In this document: positions 24,272 to 35,385 of the stretch, piece by piece
How positions within the stretch are numbered: position 1 is the first letter of the stretch
How the letters are laid out: each line of letters begins with the position of its first letter
Assembly (NCBI GenBank): GCA_033065855.1
Contig: JAVXUO010002998.1
Location: forward strand, 124,001 to 188,000
Source: Escallonia rubra
Lineage: Eukaryota > Streptophyta > Magnoliopsida > Escalloniales > Escalloniaceae
DNA length: 64,000 nucleotides
Reading direction: 5' to 3'
Made by a program: the position numbers and the translations under genes
Notes under the pieces: generated by a model
What the model saw: only the letters and a program-made list of their open reading frames with translations
Databases searched by the model: none
Told to the model about the DNA's origin: nothing

Positions 24272-25292
24272 TCGATGTAATCGCTCTTGCCAATCACAAC
24301 CTTTACAACCTCTGGCTACTAGTTGTTAAAGCTACTCATAGACACCAAAAGATCATAGTCCTATCCCTCATCATCCTCTTTGGTTAGCACTTACACTATT
24401 TGAATTCTCAAGGCAAGTAACACACGGTCTATTATTGCGTACTCGACCCAAATCTCAATCTTGCCTGAAACATCAAATAAATTGTCAAAATCAAATCCAC
24501 CTTTTCAAAGTCTAATCTCAATCACACATGATCTTCAGCTTAGGAGTCTATAGAATCTCAAAATTCTATTTTCCCAATTATACCTTTCAATCAAAAGTAC
24601 TATTAATCAACAAAATCTTAAAAAGGGTATAACCCTTGGACTTTTTCTCCCAAAACCTCTTGACACAATCATACTTCAATATACTTCATAAAACCTAAAC
24701 CTCTAAGAACATACACCTTGCTTCACCATCATCAAACAGATCACTCAAAATAAGCCTACACTTATTTTTCACCTAAGTTCGAGTCTACAGAATTGTAATA
24801 CCTAAAAGCTCTGATACCATTATTGTCACGACCCGAACACATGGATGACATGAGCTAGGTCCGTGACCGGCAGCAGGCCCATTCGAACATCCACCCAGGT
24901 TTCTACCAGGCCTTACTACAACCCGTGAACAAGAATCTGCCATCGAGCATATAAAACTATCTCTTTAATAATACTTCTAAAATCATACTTATAACTTCTC
25001 AGATAGATCTCCAATGGAATTCTTCATTTAACGAAACTAACACAAATCATTTTAAATCTGGTGGAGATCTGAGCTCCAAAATTTTCAAATTTAAAAATTA
25101 GTACTAACATGTCACCTAAGGATTTATTAAATATTCAAAGAGAACTATAACTCTTCTAGCAGTCGTCTCCCGCAACTACATTCTTGTGGCTCTCATGAGT
25201 GCTGATTCCGTCTAGGTAATTGCCTGAAAATATTAAAAGAGTGAGCTTAGGGCCCAGTAAGCACACATACCATGTCCCTAAAATACTTTGAG
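24272..25292 (-). mobile_element. Inserted fragment: LTR 3' end plus 5' internal region
   Basis: 25292-24824 (minus sense) is the last about 470 bp of a giant-family LTR ending ...TGACA. 24823-24272 is the following internal leader with a tRNA-Met primer-binding site. The fragment is bordered by GGCAA on both sides (24267-24271 and 25293-25297), yet neither end is an LTR terminus, so the mode of insertion is unclear. No gag reading frame is reached. Confidence 0.55.
24808..24819 (-). other. Primer-binding site for initiator tRNA-Met
   Basis: On the minus strand the LTR end TGACA is followed by ATAA and TGGTATCAGAGC, the standard plant retrotransposon site complementary to the 3' end of initiator tRNA-Met. 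This fixes the LTR border at 24824 and the orientation of the fragment. Confidence 0.85.
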
Positions 25293-26555
25293 GGCAACCG
25301 TGGCATGGGAGGTGCTGTGCTTGATGAGGAAGAAGAGAAAAAGTAGCAATTAGGGTTAGGGTTAGGTTTTCTTTGGGAAGAAGATGATGAATAGTGAACT
25401 TTTAGCCGGAAGTCCCTGTTATGATTTTTAAGAGCTATTTAGAGGTTGATTTAGGCAAAGTGCAAAACTGAAACTCCCTTTCATGAAATTTTCTGGACAT
25501 GCGAAGGGCATGAAATGATTTTATTTTTAAAAATACGTTTTTGAATTATTTGACATAGTAAACAAACTTATTTTTAGTTAGAAATTTTATAGTGATCTGA
25601 TTTTTACTGAGATGCTTGAGTGACTAAAATTTTGCGGTTTTCTGGCACCGATTGATATGCTTTTAAAATATGAGCCGTATCGGTCAATTTAAAGAGCAGT
25701 TTAGAGTTTTTAGCAAAAAATCTCCAAAGATGTCTTTTTTAGTTCGAAAAACCCACCTAGTAGTTTGAAAAGGTGTTTTGGGTTATCTTTGAGTGTGAAG
25801 GGATACTTTTGGAGTCGGGGGTGTTTTGGTAATTTTACAAAAGTCCGGGAGTATTTTGGTAAATTCACTTCGGGGGTTTGTGGGGGGGGGGGGGGAGACC
25901 TAGCTGTTAGGCATGATTGAGCATCGAGAATTCACACCCGTATGGTTTATCATTTAGGTTTTGATAGGCAAGAGTTAGGACCAACTTTTGAGCAAGTAGA
26001 GAACCGGTTGTCGAGTCAGGTAATTAATCTTACCATGTTCCTTTGTATGCCCTATTTTGCAAAATATGTAAACGTATACATGATTCCATTAAATGAAAAT
26101 TTTAAAGTCTTTGTACTGCTTATGTTTTCATGTTAAGTTTGGCGAGAATTTGAGTTATAAATGCCATGGAATGTTCTATGAGAAGTTGTTTTGAGATATG
26201 GTTTATGTTGAATGAGACAGTGCTTCTGGCTTGGTTGTTGTGCCCTATATCCATGGGGGAAAGTTGGATTGTGGACGAGACCATACATTGACGCAGAGTA
26301 CTGTTCCTTGTGTTTCGCCCCTACGTCCATAATAATATGTATCCCAGGCGGAGGAAGGATTGTGGTGCCTAATTAGGGGGCTTGTACTCTAACAAAATAA
26401 TATTTATCTCGGGTGGAGTAGGGATTGTGGGCCCTAGTCAGGGGAGATCTTGCGTTGACTGTATCATATCTAAGTTGTGATTAACTGTGATAGCTATTTG
26501 ATGAGCTTTCTTAATGTCTTACTCCAGTTTTGAGAAACATTTTTTGCAAGTACAT

Positions 26556-26594
<39 letters not shown>

Positions 26595-27997
26595 GAAGCA
26601 AATTTTCATTATGGTGATATTGATTTCCTGTTCTTGAAAAGAAAATCCGTGGCATATTTTATAACCCTCAAATCTATTTTAGGGACATGGTATGTGTGCT
26701 TACTAGGCCCCAAGCTCACTCTTTCATTATTTTCAGGCTATTAACTAGATGGAACCGACACTCATGAGAGCCACGAGGATGTAGTTGCAGGTAGAGAAGT
26801 TGTAGTCCTCTTATAATATTTAATAAATCTTTGGGCGACATGCTAATACTGATTTTGTGATTTGAGAATTCCTGGAGCTTAGATCTCCACCGAATTTAAA
26901 ATGATATATGTTAGTTGTTAAATGAAGAATTCCATTGGAGATCTATCTGAGAAGTTATAAGTATGATTTTAGAAATATTATTAAGGAGATATTTTATGTG
27001 CTTGGTTGTAGATTCTTGTTACAGGTTGTAGCCAGGCTTGTCAGAGCCCTAAGTGGATGTTCGAATGGGCATGTGGCTGGTCATGGACCTAGCTCATGGC
27101 CATCCGTGGGTTTGATCGTGACAACATCAGCCCCTCCCTCTCCTATTTCCCCCCTCTACTCTCCACACCACCAAAAAACACCCACAACACCATCACACAC
27201 GGCTGCCCACACAACAGCATCCTCCCCCCTCTTTCTCTATTTTCTTCCTCACAAAACCCACAACACAAATGACAGCCCTTCCCTTCCCTCTTTTCCCCAC
27301 ACAACATTCCTCACGGTTGTTCATCACGACAACCTTCGCCTTCTCTTTCTCCCTTTTCTTCTTCACCAAAACCCTTCCACTCACCATACACGGCTGCCCC
27401 ACGACAACCGCTTCCCTTCTCCCTCATCATGCACACCCTCACATCCACGCACACAAAAACCCATGCACGCTTCCGTAACATCCCTCACCCAACTGTCCTC
27501 GGCATCCCCCCTCCCCCTCCTTCATTTCTTCCTCCACACATAAACACACCCACAAACACTCAAACAAACCACAAATTCACCTTATTGTGGCTGCCACCAC
27601 ACGACAGCCCCATCACACATCCACAACACTCACAAAAAGCACACCAAGAGCTATCAAATTCACACATAAAAACATATCTAAAACACTCAATTATAATGTC
27701 TAAAACTAGAGAGAAAGGCTAGGGATTTTTACATTGAAAATTTCTTGCCCTAAGGTGCTTCTTCGCTCTCCATTTCTCTCCGACCTTCATGTAAAATAGG
27801 CTGGCTGACTTCTTGGATGGCTACCCTCCTTAAGACCCCCTTAAATATGGTTGCCATGAATTGAAAGACTTTTTAAACCCCCCTCACCTTAGTTATTTTT
27901 CTCATTTCACCCACACTTTCTTAAAAGACCACAATTAATTTTAGATTAAGGTTAAAAATAAGGTTTTTGTCGACTAAATAAAATTCCGGGCACTACA

Positions 27998-28259
27998 TGG
28001 ATAGCCTTTGCCAATCGTATTATCTTCCAGGCAGAGACTCAATGGAAGATTTTTCAATCTATTTTCAAGGCTTCTTATTTTTCTTGGCTCTTTTTTTCAT
28101 CCATGTGTCGCAAACAATTTTTATGTTATTTTCATTAACATTCTGTAATGTTGGCTTGCTTTAACTTCGATCATTTACTTTTGCAACAACATTCTGGTCT
28201 TTATATTTATGTTGTGCAGTTCTAGCTCTTGGGCTAGTGCAATATTGTTTTATCGATTG
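27998..28259. other. Spacer between giant LTR and integrase remnant
   Basis: No gene is recognised. A plus-strand translation (FANRIIFQAETQWKIFQSIF) resembles a retroelement or PMD-ORF tail, which may mean the PMD frame broken off at 9813 continued here before the stack was inserted. That is inference only. Confidence 0.3.
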
Positions 28260-28329
28260 GCTCAACACCCTCCCACACAGAGGAAAAATATTTCTTTACA
28301 AAAACGCCCATTTATTGGTTTGACATGAA

Positions 28330-29389
28330 CCTGCCCTTCTAAAGATTTTAGCTAATAAGCTCCTCCTTTAAGGACTTTGTGTACTTAAAATAGGCCTTTC
28401 GAGTTTGGAGACCATTTTCCAAACTTAGGGTCCTTACTTCCAATGGGCAAAATAGTTTTCCACACCAAATCGCCCACTTCAAATGACTTAGGCGACACCC
28501 TTTTTGTTGTAAGATCTATTGGCTTTCAACTTTATGCATGTTGTTTGTCCAAGGCATCCAATAGATACTCGTCCAAATCTTCCAGTTCGATTGCCATAAC
28601 TTTATTATAACCTGCCACCGGAAAATTATTTTGCGTGGCTACTCTAAAGGATTTCACGGCTACCTCTACAGGCAGCATCAGATTATGTCCATATGTCAGA
28701 GCATATGGTGCAACCCCAGTACTAGTTTTGGAAAAAGTCTAAAATGCCCATAATACTTCAGATAGCTATCGATGCCAATCATTCGATGTATCCTCGATCG
28801 GTCTTTCCATGATATGCTTTATAGACTCCGCATGCCCATTAGCTTGGGCATAGTATGGGATTGAATTTAGAATAGTAAACTTATATTCTTTGGCAAACTC
28901 AATTATTTGCCCCCAGTAAAAGCCAAACTTCGATCGGCAGTAATTATTTTAGGTCGGCCGAAGATGTGTATTATGTTTTCTTTGATAAAATTTACTACAT
29001 CTTCTTGACTAACTGACTTCATTGTTGTTACTACAATAATGAAGCCATATTGTTTTGAAGAGTGGGAGTGAATTTTTCCTATCAAATCCATGGCCCAATC
29101 ACAAAGCGACCATGCTTTCACTATCGACTGAAAATCGATACATTATCTGATGAATAGCTCCATGTTTTTGGCATGCCTGAGAATCCTTCGCATTTTTTAT
29201 GCAATCTTCCATTATCGTTGGCCAGTAGTGACCATGCCTTCGGATTAACCACCTCATCTTCACACCTGATTTATGCCCCCCGCAAATGCCTTTGTGTACT
29301 TCAGCCATTACCTGCATTGTCTCCGTTTGCCCTAAACACCGTAATGTCAAACCTTCTAGCATTCTTTTACACAAATCGTCATTCAACAA
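28330..29389 (-). pseudogene. Integrase remnant of the gypsy element
   Basis: The amino-terminal zinc-binding part is visible as EVHKGICGGHKSG...WPTIMEDCIKNAKDSQACQKHG (His-His-Cys-Cys pattern). The catalytic core follows: WAMDLIGKI with the first Asp, FGRPKIITADRS with the second Asp, and then NGHAESIKH with the Glu near 28820. Downstream, SFEVGDLVW matches the conserved carboxy-terminal segment. At least three stops and one frameshift interrupt it. Its role was insertion of the cDNA into host DNA. The copy cannot function. Confidence 0.8.
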
Positions 29390-29471
29390 AAATTATTTAA
29401 CTGCCCGCTTTTGTTTACCTTCCTGTCTACTTTTGACTGTGGGTTTGCAAGAACTGGATGGTTGGGCTCCT

Positions 29472-30070
29472 CTAATCGTCCTGAACCAAACCGACCCGGT
29501 TAACCATTTCAATCTGTCTGTATCTTTCGCCAATTGATGGTAGATGTCTCCATACCTTAACCCAATGTTCAGTAACTCTTCCTGAAATTCTTAATCCTGA
29601 CGCCAACTGTGCCATAACGTTGTCATTGTTATTTTCAGTCCGGGGAATATGTGTTATATTGGCATCATCAAATTTTCTTAATAAATACATAACATAACTG
29701 AAGTATTTCAAAACCAATTAAGAATCACCGCCCAGCATTTAAATTCCCCGCTCAATTATTTTACGACCAATTGAGAATTACCTAAAATTTGTACATTCAT
29801 CACATGAATTTCCAACAAAATTTCCAAACTAATTATTAACGCTTCGTACTCAGGTTATTTATTCGAACAATCCTGAGTAGTTTGGAATGTGAATTGATGG
29901 ATAAACCTTACAAGAGATATCAATACTACTCCGGCCCTAGCTCCATCACTTGTCTTTGATCCATCAAATGTCATTTTTCAACGGACGATCCCAATGTAAT
30001 GTTCATCTTCTTTTGCAGCTTGACTAGGATGATTTGACAAAAAATCAGCCAATACTTGGCCTTTAACAGC
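29472..30070 (-). pseudogene. RNase H remnant of the gypsy element
   Basis: FDGSKTSDGARAGVVLIS carries the first catalytic Asp and PEYEALI the Glu. ILGNSQLVVK sits where families have GDSQLV, so the third acidic residue is Asn here. The tail YVMYLLRKFDDANITHIPR is typical. In-frame stops are present, so this is a remnant. Confidence 0.75.
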
Positions 30071-30081
30071 CTTTAACAGCT

Positions 30082-31440
30082 TCAATGGTTCCCAACCTTC
30101 GGTGGCATCATAACTAGAGGATTGATCAGATAATCTTTGATCGCTTGAAAAGCCTGTTGGTGCTCTGGTTCCCATCGATACTTAGAATCCCCTTTTAGTC
30201 CTAACAAAGTTGAGAAACTTTTTATTTTTCCTGTCATATTAGCAATGAATCGATGCAAGAAATTAACTTGACCAAGTAAACACTGAAGCTTTTTCTTATT
30301 AGAAGGAGGTTTAGCATTAATGATGGCATTCGCTTTATTCTTATTGATTTTGATTCCCTTTTGATGGACTAGGAACCCTAAGAAATTTCCTACGGAAACA
30401 CCGAAGGCACACATCAATGGGTTCATTTTCAACCCGTGTCGCCTCATCCTAACAAAAGCATCCTTCAAATGTCGTATATATTCTTGGTAGCCACCCGATT
30501 TGACTACCACGTCATCAATATACACTTCTAAAAATTTTCCAATCATATCATGAAAAATTAAGTTCACGGCTCTCTGATAAGTTGCCCCAGCGTGTTTTAG
30601 ACCAAAGGGCATCACTACCCATTCAAACATTCCAATCGACTCTGGATATATAAATGCAGTTTTATGTACAACATGTTGATCAATAAATATATGATTAAAT
30701 CCAACGTTACCATCCATGTATGACATGACTGTATGCTTTGACGCTAAATGAACTAATAAGTCTACCACATGCATCAACTATTGATCTTTAGAAGTTGCAA
30801 TGATTAAGTTTCTAAAATCGATGCGAACTCGTAACTCACCATTCTTTTTAAGACGGGAATTATATTTGATAACCATTCAACATACCTCGCGGGTCTGATG
30901 AAATTCACCTTGACTAACCTCTCGATCTCCTCCTTAACCAACAAAGTTACTTTTGTCGACATCTTTCTAGGGACTCGAACAAAAGGTCTGAAACCTTACT
31001 TAATCAGTAGTCAATGCAAGACAAGTTTCCTATCTCGGCTAGGTATTTCTTCGTTACTCCAGACAAAGCAGTCTTTGTATTTTTTTAATCAATGATGTTA
31101 TATGTCCATGTATATCACTAGGCAATCAAGAACTGATAAAAATAGGTCGTGGATCGGCCTTTGTCCCTAAGTTGATTTCCATCAAGGGATCTTAAACCTA
31201 TGCTTTTAAATCATCCAACTTAGTAGGGGGCTAGTCTCAAATCTTGTAGCTTGATTCCATCCAACCGATCTCGATTGTCATCTACTATACACTCTGCCCA
31301 ATCAATTTTAGACAATCTTTCTATCCTTTTTCCAAGAGTAAAAACCATCATCCTCTGAAACGTGGTTGTGACAACATCTTGTTCTGCTTCCTTCTTGCTC
31401 ATCCCAACATCCGAACCATCGACCATTGTTGGTCGCATCC
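30082..31440 (-). pseudogene. Reverse transcriptase remnant of the gypsy element
   Basis: A 231-residue open stretch (30777-30082) contains the palm with FEWVVMPFGLKHAGATYQRA and the active-site box VYIDDVVVKS, then the thumb-like CLLGQVNFLHRFIANMTGK and the connection WEPEHQQAFQAIKDYL. The fingers region upstream (31440-30780) is broken. The YIDD box is intact, but the whole polyprotein is not continuous. Confidence 0.85.
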
Positions 31441-31959
31441 TTAGTTGTTCAACATTACTATCCTCTCTGTTATTTCAAGCAAAGGCTCATTTTCCTTTTG
31501 CTCCTCGTCACCATTTCCTTTTCAGTGTTTATTCATTAGAAACTACTTGGTTGCACATGAGACAGACCTACTGTTACCAGGTCCAGTTACTTTATCTCTA
31601 TTTATCTGAATTTGATCAACCGCAGATTTCAACCAGTCGAGATTTTGCCCACATATCAGCAATTCATCATCTGAAATCTCCAAAGGTTCCACGCCCTGAT
31701 GATAGAAACCTACTTCAATATAGTTAGAGTTAGCCAGAAAAGGTTTATTGTCCGCCCATACTGAATCCGCAACTTTCGTTCCAATTTCATCTCCCTCCAT
31801 AATATTAACACTTGGTGAAGAGAAGACGATATTCACCCATTTACATGAATCCATTCTCTATCGTGTAGAGCATTGAAACTAGACGAGGAATCAATTACAA
31901 AGAAATGTGACATCTTTGTTTTCTTTCCAATGGTCAGTGCAATATGCACCACTTAATTG

Positions 31960-32342
31960 GGCCTACATACCCCTCCTGCAAAATTACATACCATGATCTC
32001 AGAGGGAATCAAATCCTTCGTCTTTGCAGAACTTTCTCAAGATTCGAGTGGGCAAAATATTAACCCCTGCACCATTATCGACTAATACCCTAGCCACAGT
32101 TGACCATCCATCAATGTCTTGATGAATAAAGATTTCAAATGCTTGGTCTTCTGAGGATCAGGCCTAGTCATATTGACTTTGTTTCCCCGATTGATGACAA
32201 TTCTCTTGTTTTCAAATTGAGTACACAAGTTATCCTTGTGTATTTCCTCTTTTTCACTTACCACAAAGCTACTCAGTGCTAAAGACTTCCCTTCTTCGAC
32301 TTCATCTTCATTTTTGCGAAGCCTGCCCTTCTTTCGCTTCAA
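31960..32342 (-). pseudogene. Aspartic protease remnant of the gypsy element
   Basis: The reading VARVLVDNGAGVNILPTRIL near 32100-32050 matches the retroviral-type aspartic protease flap/active-site segment of Tat-lineage elements (Asp-Asn-Gly in place of Asp-Thr-Gly). It is preceded by a lysine- and glutamate-rich linker (32342-32150) and followed by stops. Confidence 0.6.
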
Positions 32343-33199
32343 ATATCATGGGTTATATGAAAGTCATATTGTAATCGATGGTAACTTTCACAGTTTCTAA
32401 AAAAATAGACTTCTTTTAACCCTAGTCTTGTCAGGTTTTGAGATGTTCTCTTCTCCTTGGTTGTTCACTGCCTCCTCCATAACCGTGTTGATTCGGCTAC
32501 TGAGGTGCTCATCCTCAATTGCTCTACCACGGTGCTTGGCAAATCCCGACCATCAGGTGTCTCTATTGATATTTTTTTACTTCAATTTTCCTCCATGATT
32601 TTGGTGAACCTTCTCACGCACTTTATTTTGATCAACGTCCTTCGCCCACATCCATTTCTGTCTATCCACTAGAATTTTCTTATCTTGGAATTCTTGCCTC
32701 ACTATGGCAGCAAACAACCTTTAAACCTTTCTTTTTTGGGTCCTACTCAAATTCTGATAGGTTCCTGGAGGAGGGAACTTTTGTTGTCCAACACATTCTG
32801 TTGATTGTCTAGTGGCATCTTTGGTTTAATCATTTCTGGTTCTTGCCTAGGAACTGATGTAATAGCATTGCCACTATAACCATCCTTGAATGCGGACCGG
32901 GGACCGAAAGGTCAAAATTTTGGCTTTACTGTATTCACTCCAAAATGGCCCAATTGGTAACATTTTGTTGTGCTCTTCCATCAACTGGATTTGGCTGCTA
33001 ATATTCCACCCTTGGTGAAAAAATATCTTTTATGCCTTTGTTTATTCTACCCAAAATTTTCATGCGTCCTTCTTTTCTGAATTATCTTCTTGGCCTTTCT
33101 TTTTGCTGCCATGTCTGCTTTGACCACTCAACCGAAGAACCACAACTCCAACACACTGCTTTACCACTCGGTCCAATCTTCGATACTGAAGTTCCAAAC

Positions 33200-34239
33200 T
33201 GTAAGATCACATTGTTCTTACTGGAACTTGACTCTTCATCGGCCCACAACGTCTTCTCTTTATACTTTCCCCGTAATGCACGTGTCTTTCTATCGGCTTT
33301 TTCTCCTTGAAATTATGTTGTTTAGAACTGCAGCCATCACTCATTTCATGCTTAGGACCACAGCCGATAGACACCATGTTGATATCTACAGCCATCTCCG
33401 AGAACGGATCCCTATGGACCTCCATCACGTCTTTGCCTTTGTCCACAAATTTGAGCATCTCAGATTTGATTTGTTCTTGCACAGCACTGCCAAGAATAAA
33501 CAGTTGTTAGTACCATGATTAATCACGCTACGCCATTTATAGAACTTTGCTCTTTTGTCCTTTGGAGCCCTAAGGGGACTTTGTAGCTGAATGAAATTTA
33601 TTTTCACCGGATAATAAAATATTTATTTCCACTTGCTTGGTTGATTTCGAAGGTGACGAATTGACCTTGTTTGACTCTTTAGGCGGTAGATTGGTGGGAT
33701 TTTTGGCTTTTACCAAACGCTCGCATATTATGGGTTTCTTTCCTTCCAATTTTGTTGCATCAATTTCTAGATTGACATGATTTTGAAAGTAAGTTCCGAT
33801 CAATTAGTTTTTTCTCATTTGCTCTTCCCTCAATAGTGTTTCATATCTAGCCACTCTAGAAGAAAGTCCAAAGACATTCCTAAATTCCATCCCTTCAAAC
33901 TTTTTGCTGATCTTTAAGTCCAATTCATTCAAATCCATGTTCGCCAATTCATATTCTGGCATCTGAAAATGACACTTGTTTTTGGACACTTTGAACCTTT
34001 TAAAAAATTGTTCGACATTATCCCATGTTGACTGTTTCAAGCTGGCTAAATCTGCGAATGAAATCTCTGGTTCCATCTTGATGAACTCGATATGGAACAA
34101 ATCTTCCATATCTCACCAAGAGATTACAGAATTAGGGGGTAGGTTGGCGAACCATGAGAAGCCACCCTGGTTAACGAGTATTAGAACCATTTCAGTTTCA
34201 CCCACTCATTCTGACCAAGTTGTCCACATGGTAAGGTGA
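33200..34239 (-). pseudogene. Gag remnant of the gypsy element
   Basis: A 101-residue open stretch (34109-33804) reads EFIKMEPEISFADLASLKQS, then WDNVEQFFKRF and ETLLREE. It matches the retrotransposon gag domain of Ogre/Tat elements. Downstream frames (33803-33207) are lysine rich and contain scattered Cys/His. A coiled amino-terminal part lies further upstream at 35346-34700. Frameshifts separate the pieces. Confidence 0.65.
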
Positions 34240-35385
34240 ATCGAGCAATATGTTCTATTGTCGACTAGTTACCTTCTCCGTGAAAAAAGACTGAACTCAG
34301 GTATTTTTACTCCGTTTGGAATTTCTATATGATCAATGGCGGCAGGGTATGGTTTTTTGTATGTCGGCCTATCGATTGGCCTATACCCTTGTCCAACACT
34401 AACGTGGTTAAACTCATGATGTGGTTGTACTCCCATCCTTAATCCCATCGTTTCTTTTTCCTCAAAGCAAAATGCCTGATCAGTCCAACAATTTCTTCAA
34501 AATTTGGGTTATCGAACCGGTACTGCTTTTCTATCCGCTTTTTATGGGGATGAGTGTTGGCATTTTTCATGCCTTGACCTTCTTGGCCAGTTCTGTTCTA
34601 GACACTTTTATATTATTAGGCCAAGTTGCAGACCCTTTAGACCCATTGATCTTTGCAAAATTTCTTTTGCTCGTGCTAGGGTCTCCACTATCGATAGTTA
34701 GGATGGTTTGAACTTAAACCATTAGACTGCCTTATGGAATTTTCTGGTGTCATAAGGGAGAGATCTACCTCTATTATTTCATTATAAAATTTCCCCTTTT
34801 GCAATTTTCCGTCCACTATTTTAGCGATGGATGAAGTCTGTCGTTAGATCTCTTCTGATAGATCCTTGACCTGATCATGCCATGAGGAATTTCTTTCCTC
34901 TGACATTTTCTTCATTTCTTCCATGAGTCTGGAATTTGACTGTTCTTGATCACTAGCGGCCTTACTGAAAGCCACTACTTGGTTCTGCAATATGGTCCTT
35001 AACTAAGAAATCATAATAGTAAGAAACCGTATTAGTAAGAAACCATAGTAGTAAGTAACTGAGTCGAAGAATTGACTTGATCCACAAATTGGTTCATTGT
35101 CTCATCATTCCTATCGAGTGCATCGAACTTATCAGCCGCCATGGCTGTGTTGGTATCAGTACTTTCAGTGGTATTGCTACCACTTGAACTACCTGCATTA
35201 AGAATATCAGTTCCGTTCAAACCACTTGGATTCCTAGCTAATTTTGGAGGATAAAAAAAAGGGGTCTCTCGGCAGAAGGGGGAGAAAAAGAAAAAAAAGC
35301 GAGAGAGAAGCAAAGTCAGAAAAAGGCAAGAGAAACTCAGTAACAAAGTCCTGTCCTGACTCGTGACAGCAAAATCTGTTGATTT

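Larger units (their letters stand above)
23030..27123 (+). mobile_element. Plus-sense giant solo LTR, sibling of the host LTR
   Basis: It starts TGTAATGCC and ends GATCGTGACA. Flanks ACTTC (23025-23029) and ACATC (27124-27128) are a 5-bp duplication with one change. It is inserted, in opposite orientation, into its own family member (11571-27997): the sequences left and right of it join into the reverse complement of its own 24100-24200 region. A TATATAAGAG box near 23148 supports plus-sense transcription. A 1,021-bp segment (24272-25292) interrupts it. Without this it is about 3.07 kb. It carries purine-rich 'gggaaggggctgcc' repeats (23400-24150) and a (TA)n run (26558-26592). Confidence 0.82.
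11571..27997 (-). mobile_element. Giant minus-sense LTR, split by at least four insertions
   Basis: Pieces at 11571-12166, 16751-17360, 18488-18691, 22593-23029 and 27124-27997 join into one sequence that matches, in reverse, the uninterrupted parts of the plus-sense sibling at 23030-27123. On the minus strand it starts TGTAGTGCCCGG at 27997. Its last few bases at the left end are lost at the junction near 11571. Removing the insertions and one copy of each duplication leaves about 2.7 kb. The related fragment at 24272-25292 shows the same LTR 3' end followed by a TGGTATCAGAGC primer-binding site, which identifies the family as an LTR primed by initiator tRNA-Met. No gag-pol of this copy is present, so it is a solo or truncated LTR. 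Confidence 0.75.
28260..35385 (-). mobile_element. Decayed Ty3/gypsy retrotransposon, Tat/Ogre type
   Basis: On the minus strand the order is gag (35346 to about 33200), protease (about 32100), reverse transcriptase (31440-30082), RNase H (30070-29472) and integrase (29389-28330), the order of Ty3/gypsy elements. Every domain is broken by stops or frameshifts. LTRs of this copy are not recognised: the left side meets the giant LTR at 27997, and the right side meets the palindrome element at 35386. The left flank at 5445-9813 (LTR + PMD frame on the opposite strand) may be the other end of the same element, separated by the nested stack. Confidence 0.8.

Noticed and set aside
24272..25292. Helitron insertion (starts with TC)
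   Set aside because: The 3' end lacks CTRR with a preceding hairpin, the insertion is not between A and T, and a 5-bp repeat flanks it.
25350..25372. Interstitial telomere repeat (TTAGGG-like)
   Set aside because: Only two to three units, and the same AACCCTAA stretch occurs in the sibling LTR at 22800, so it is part of the LTR.
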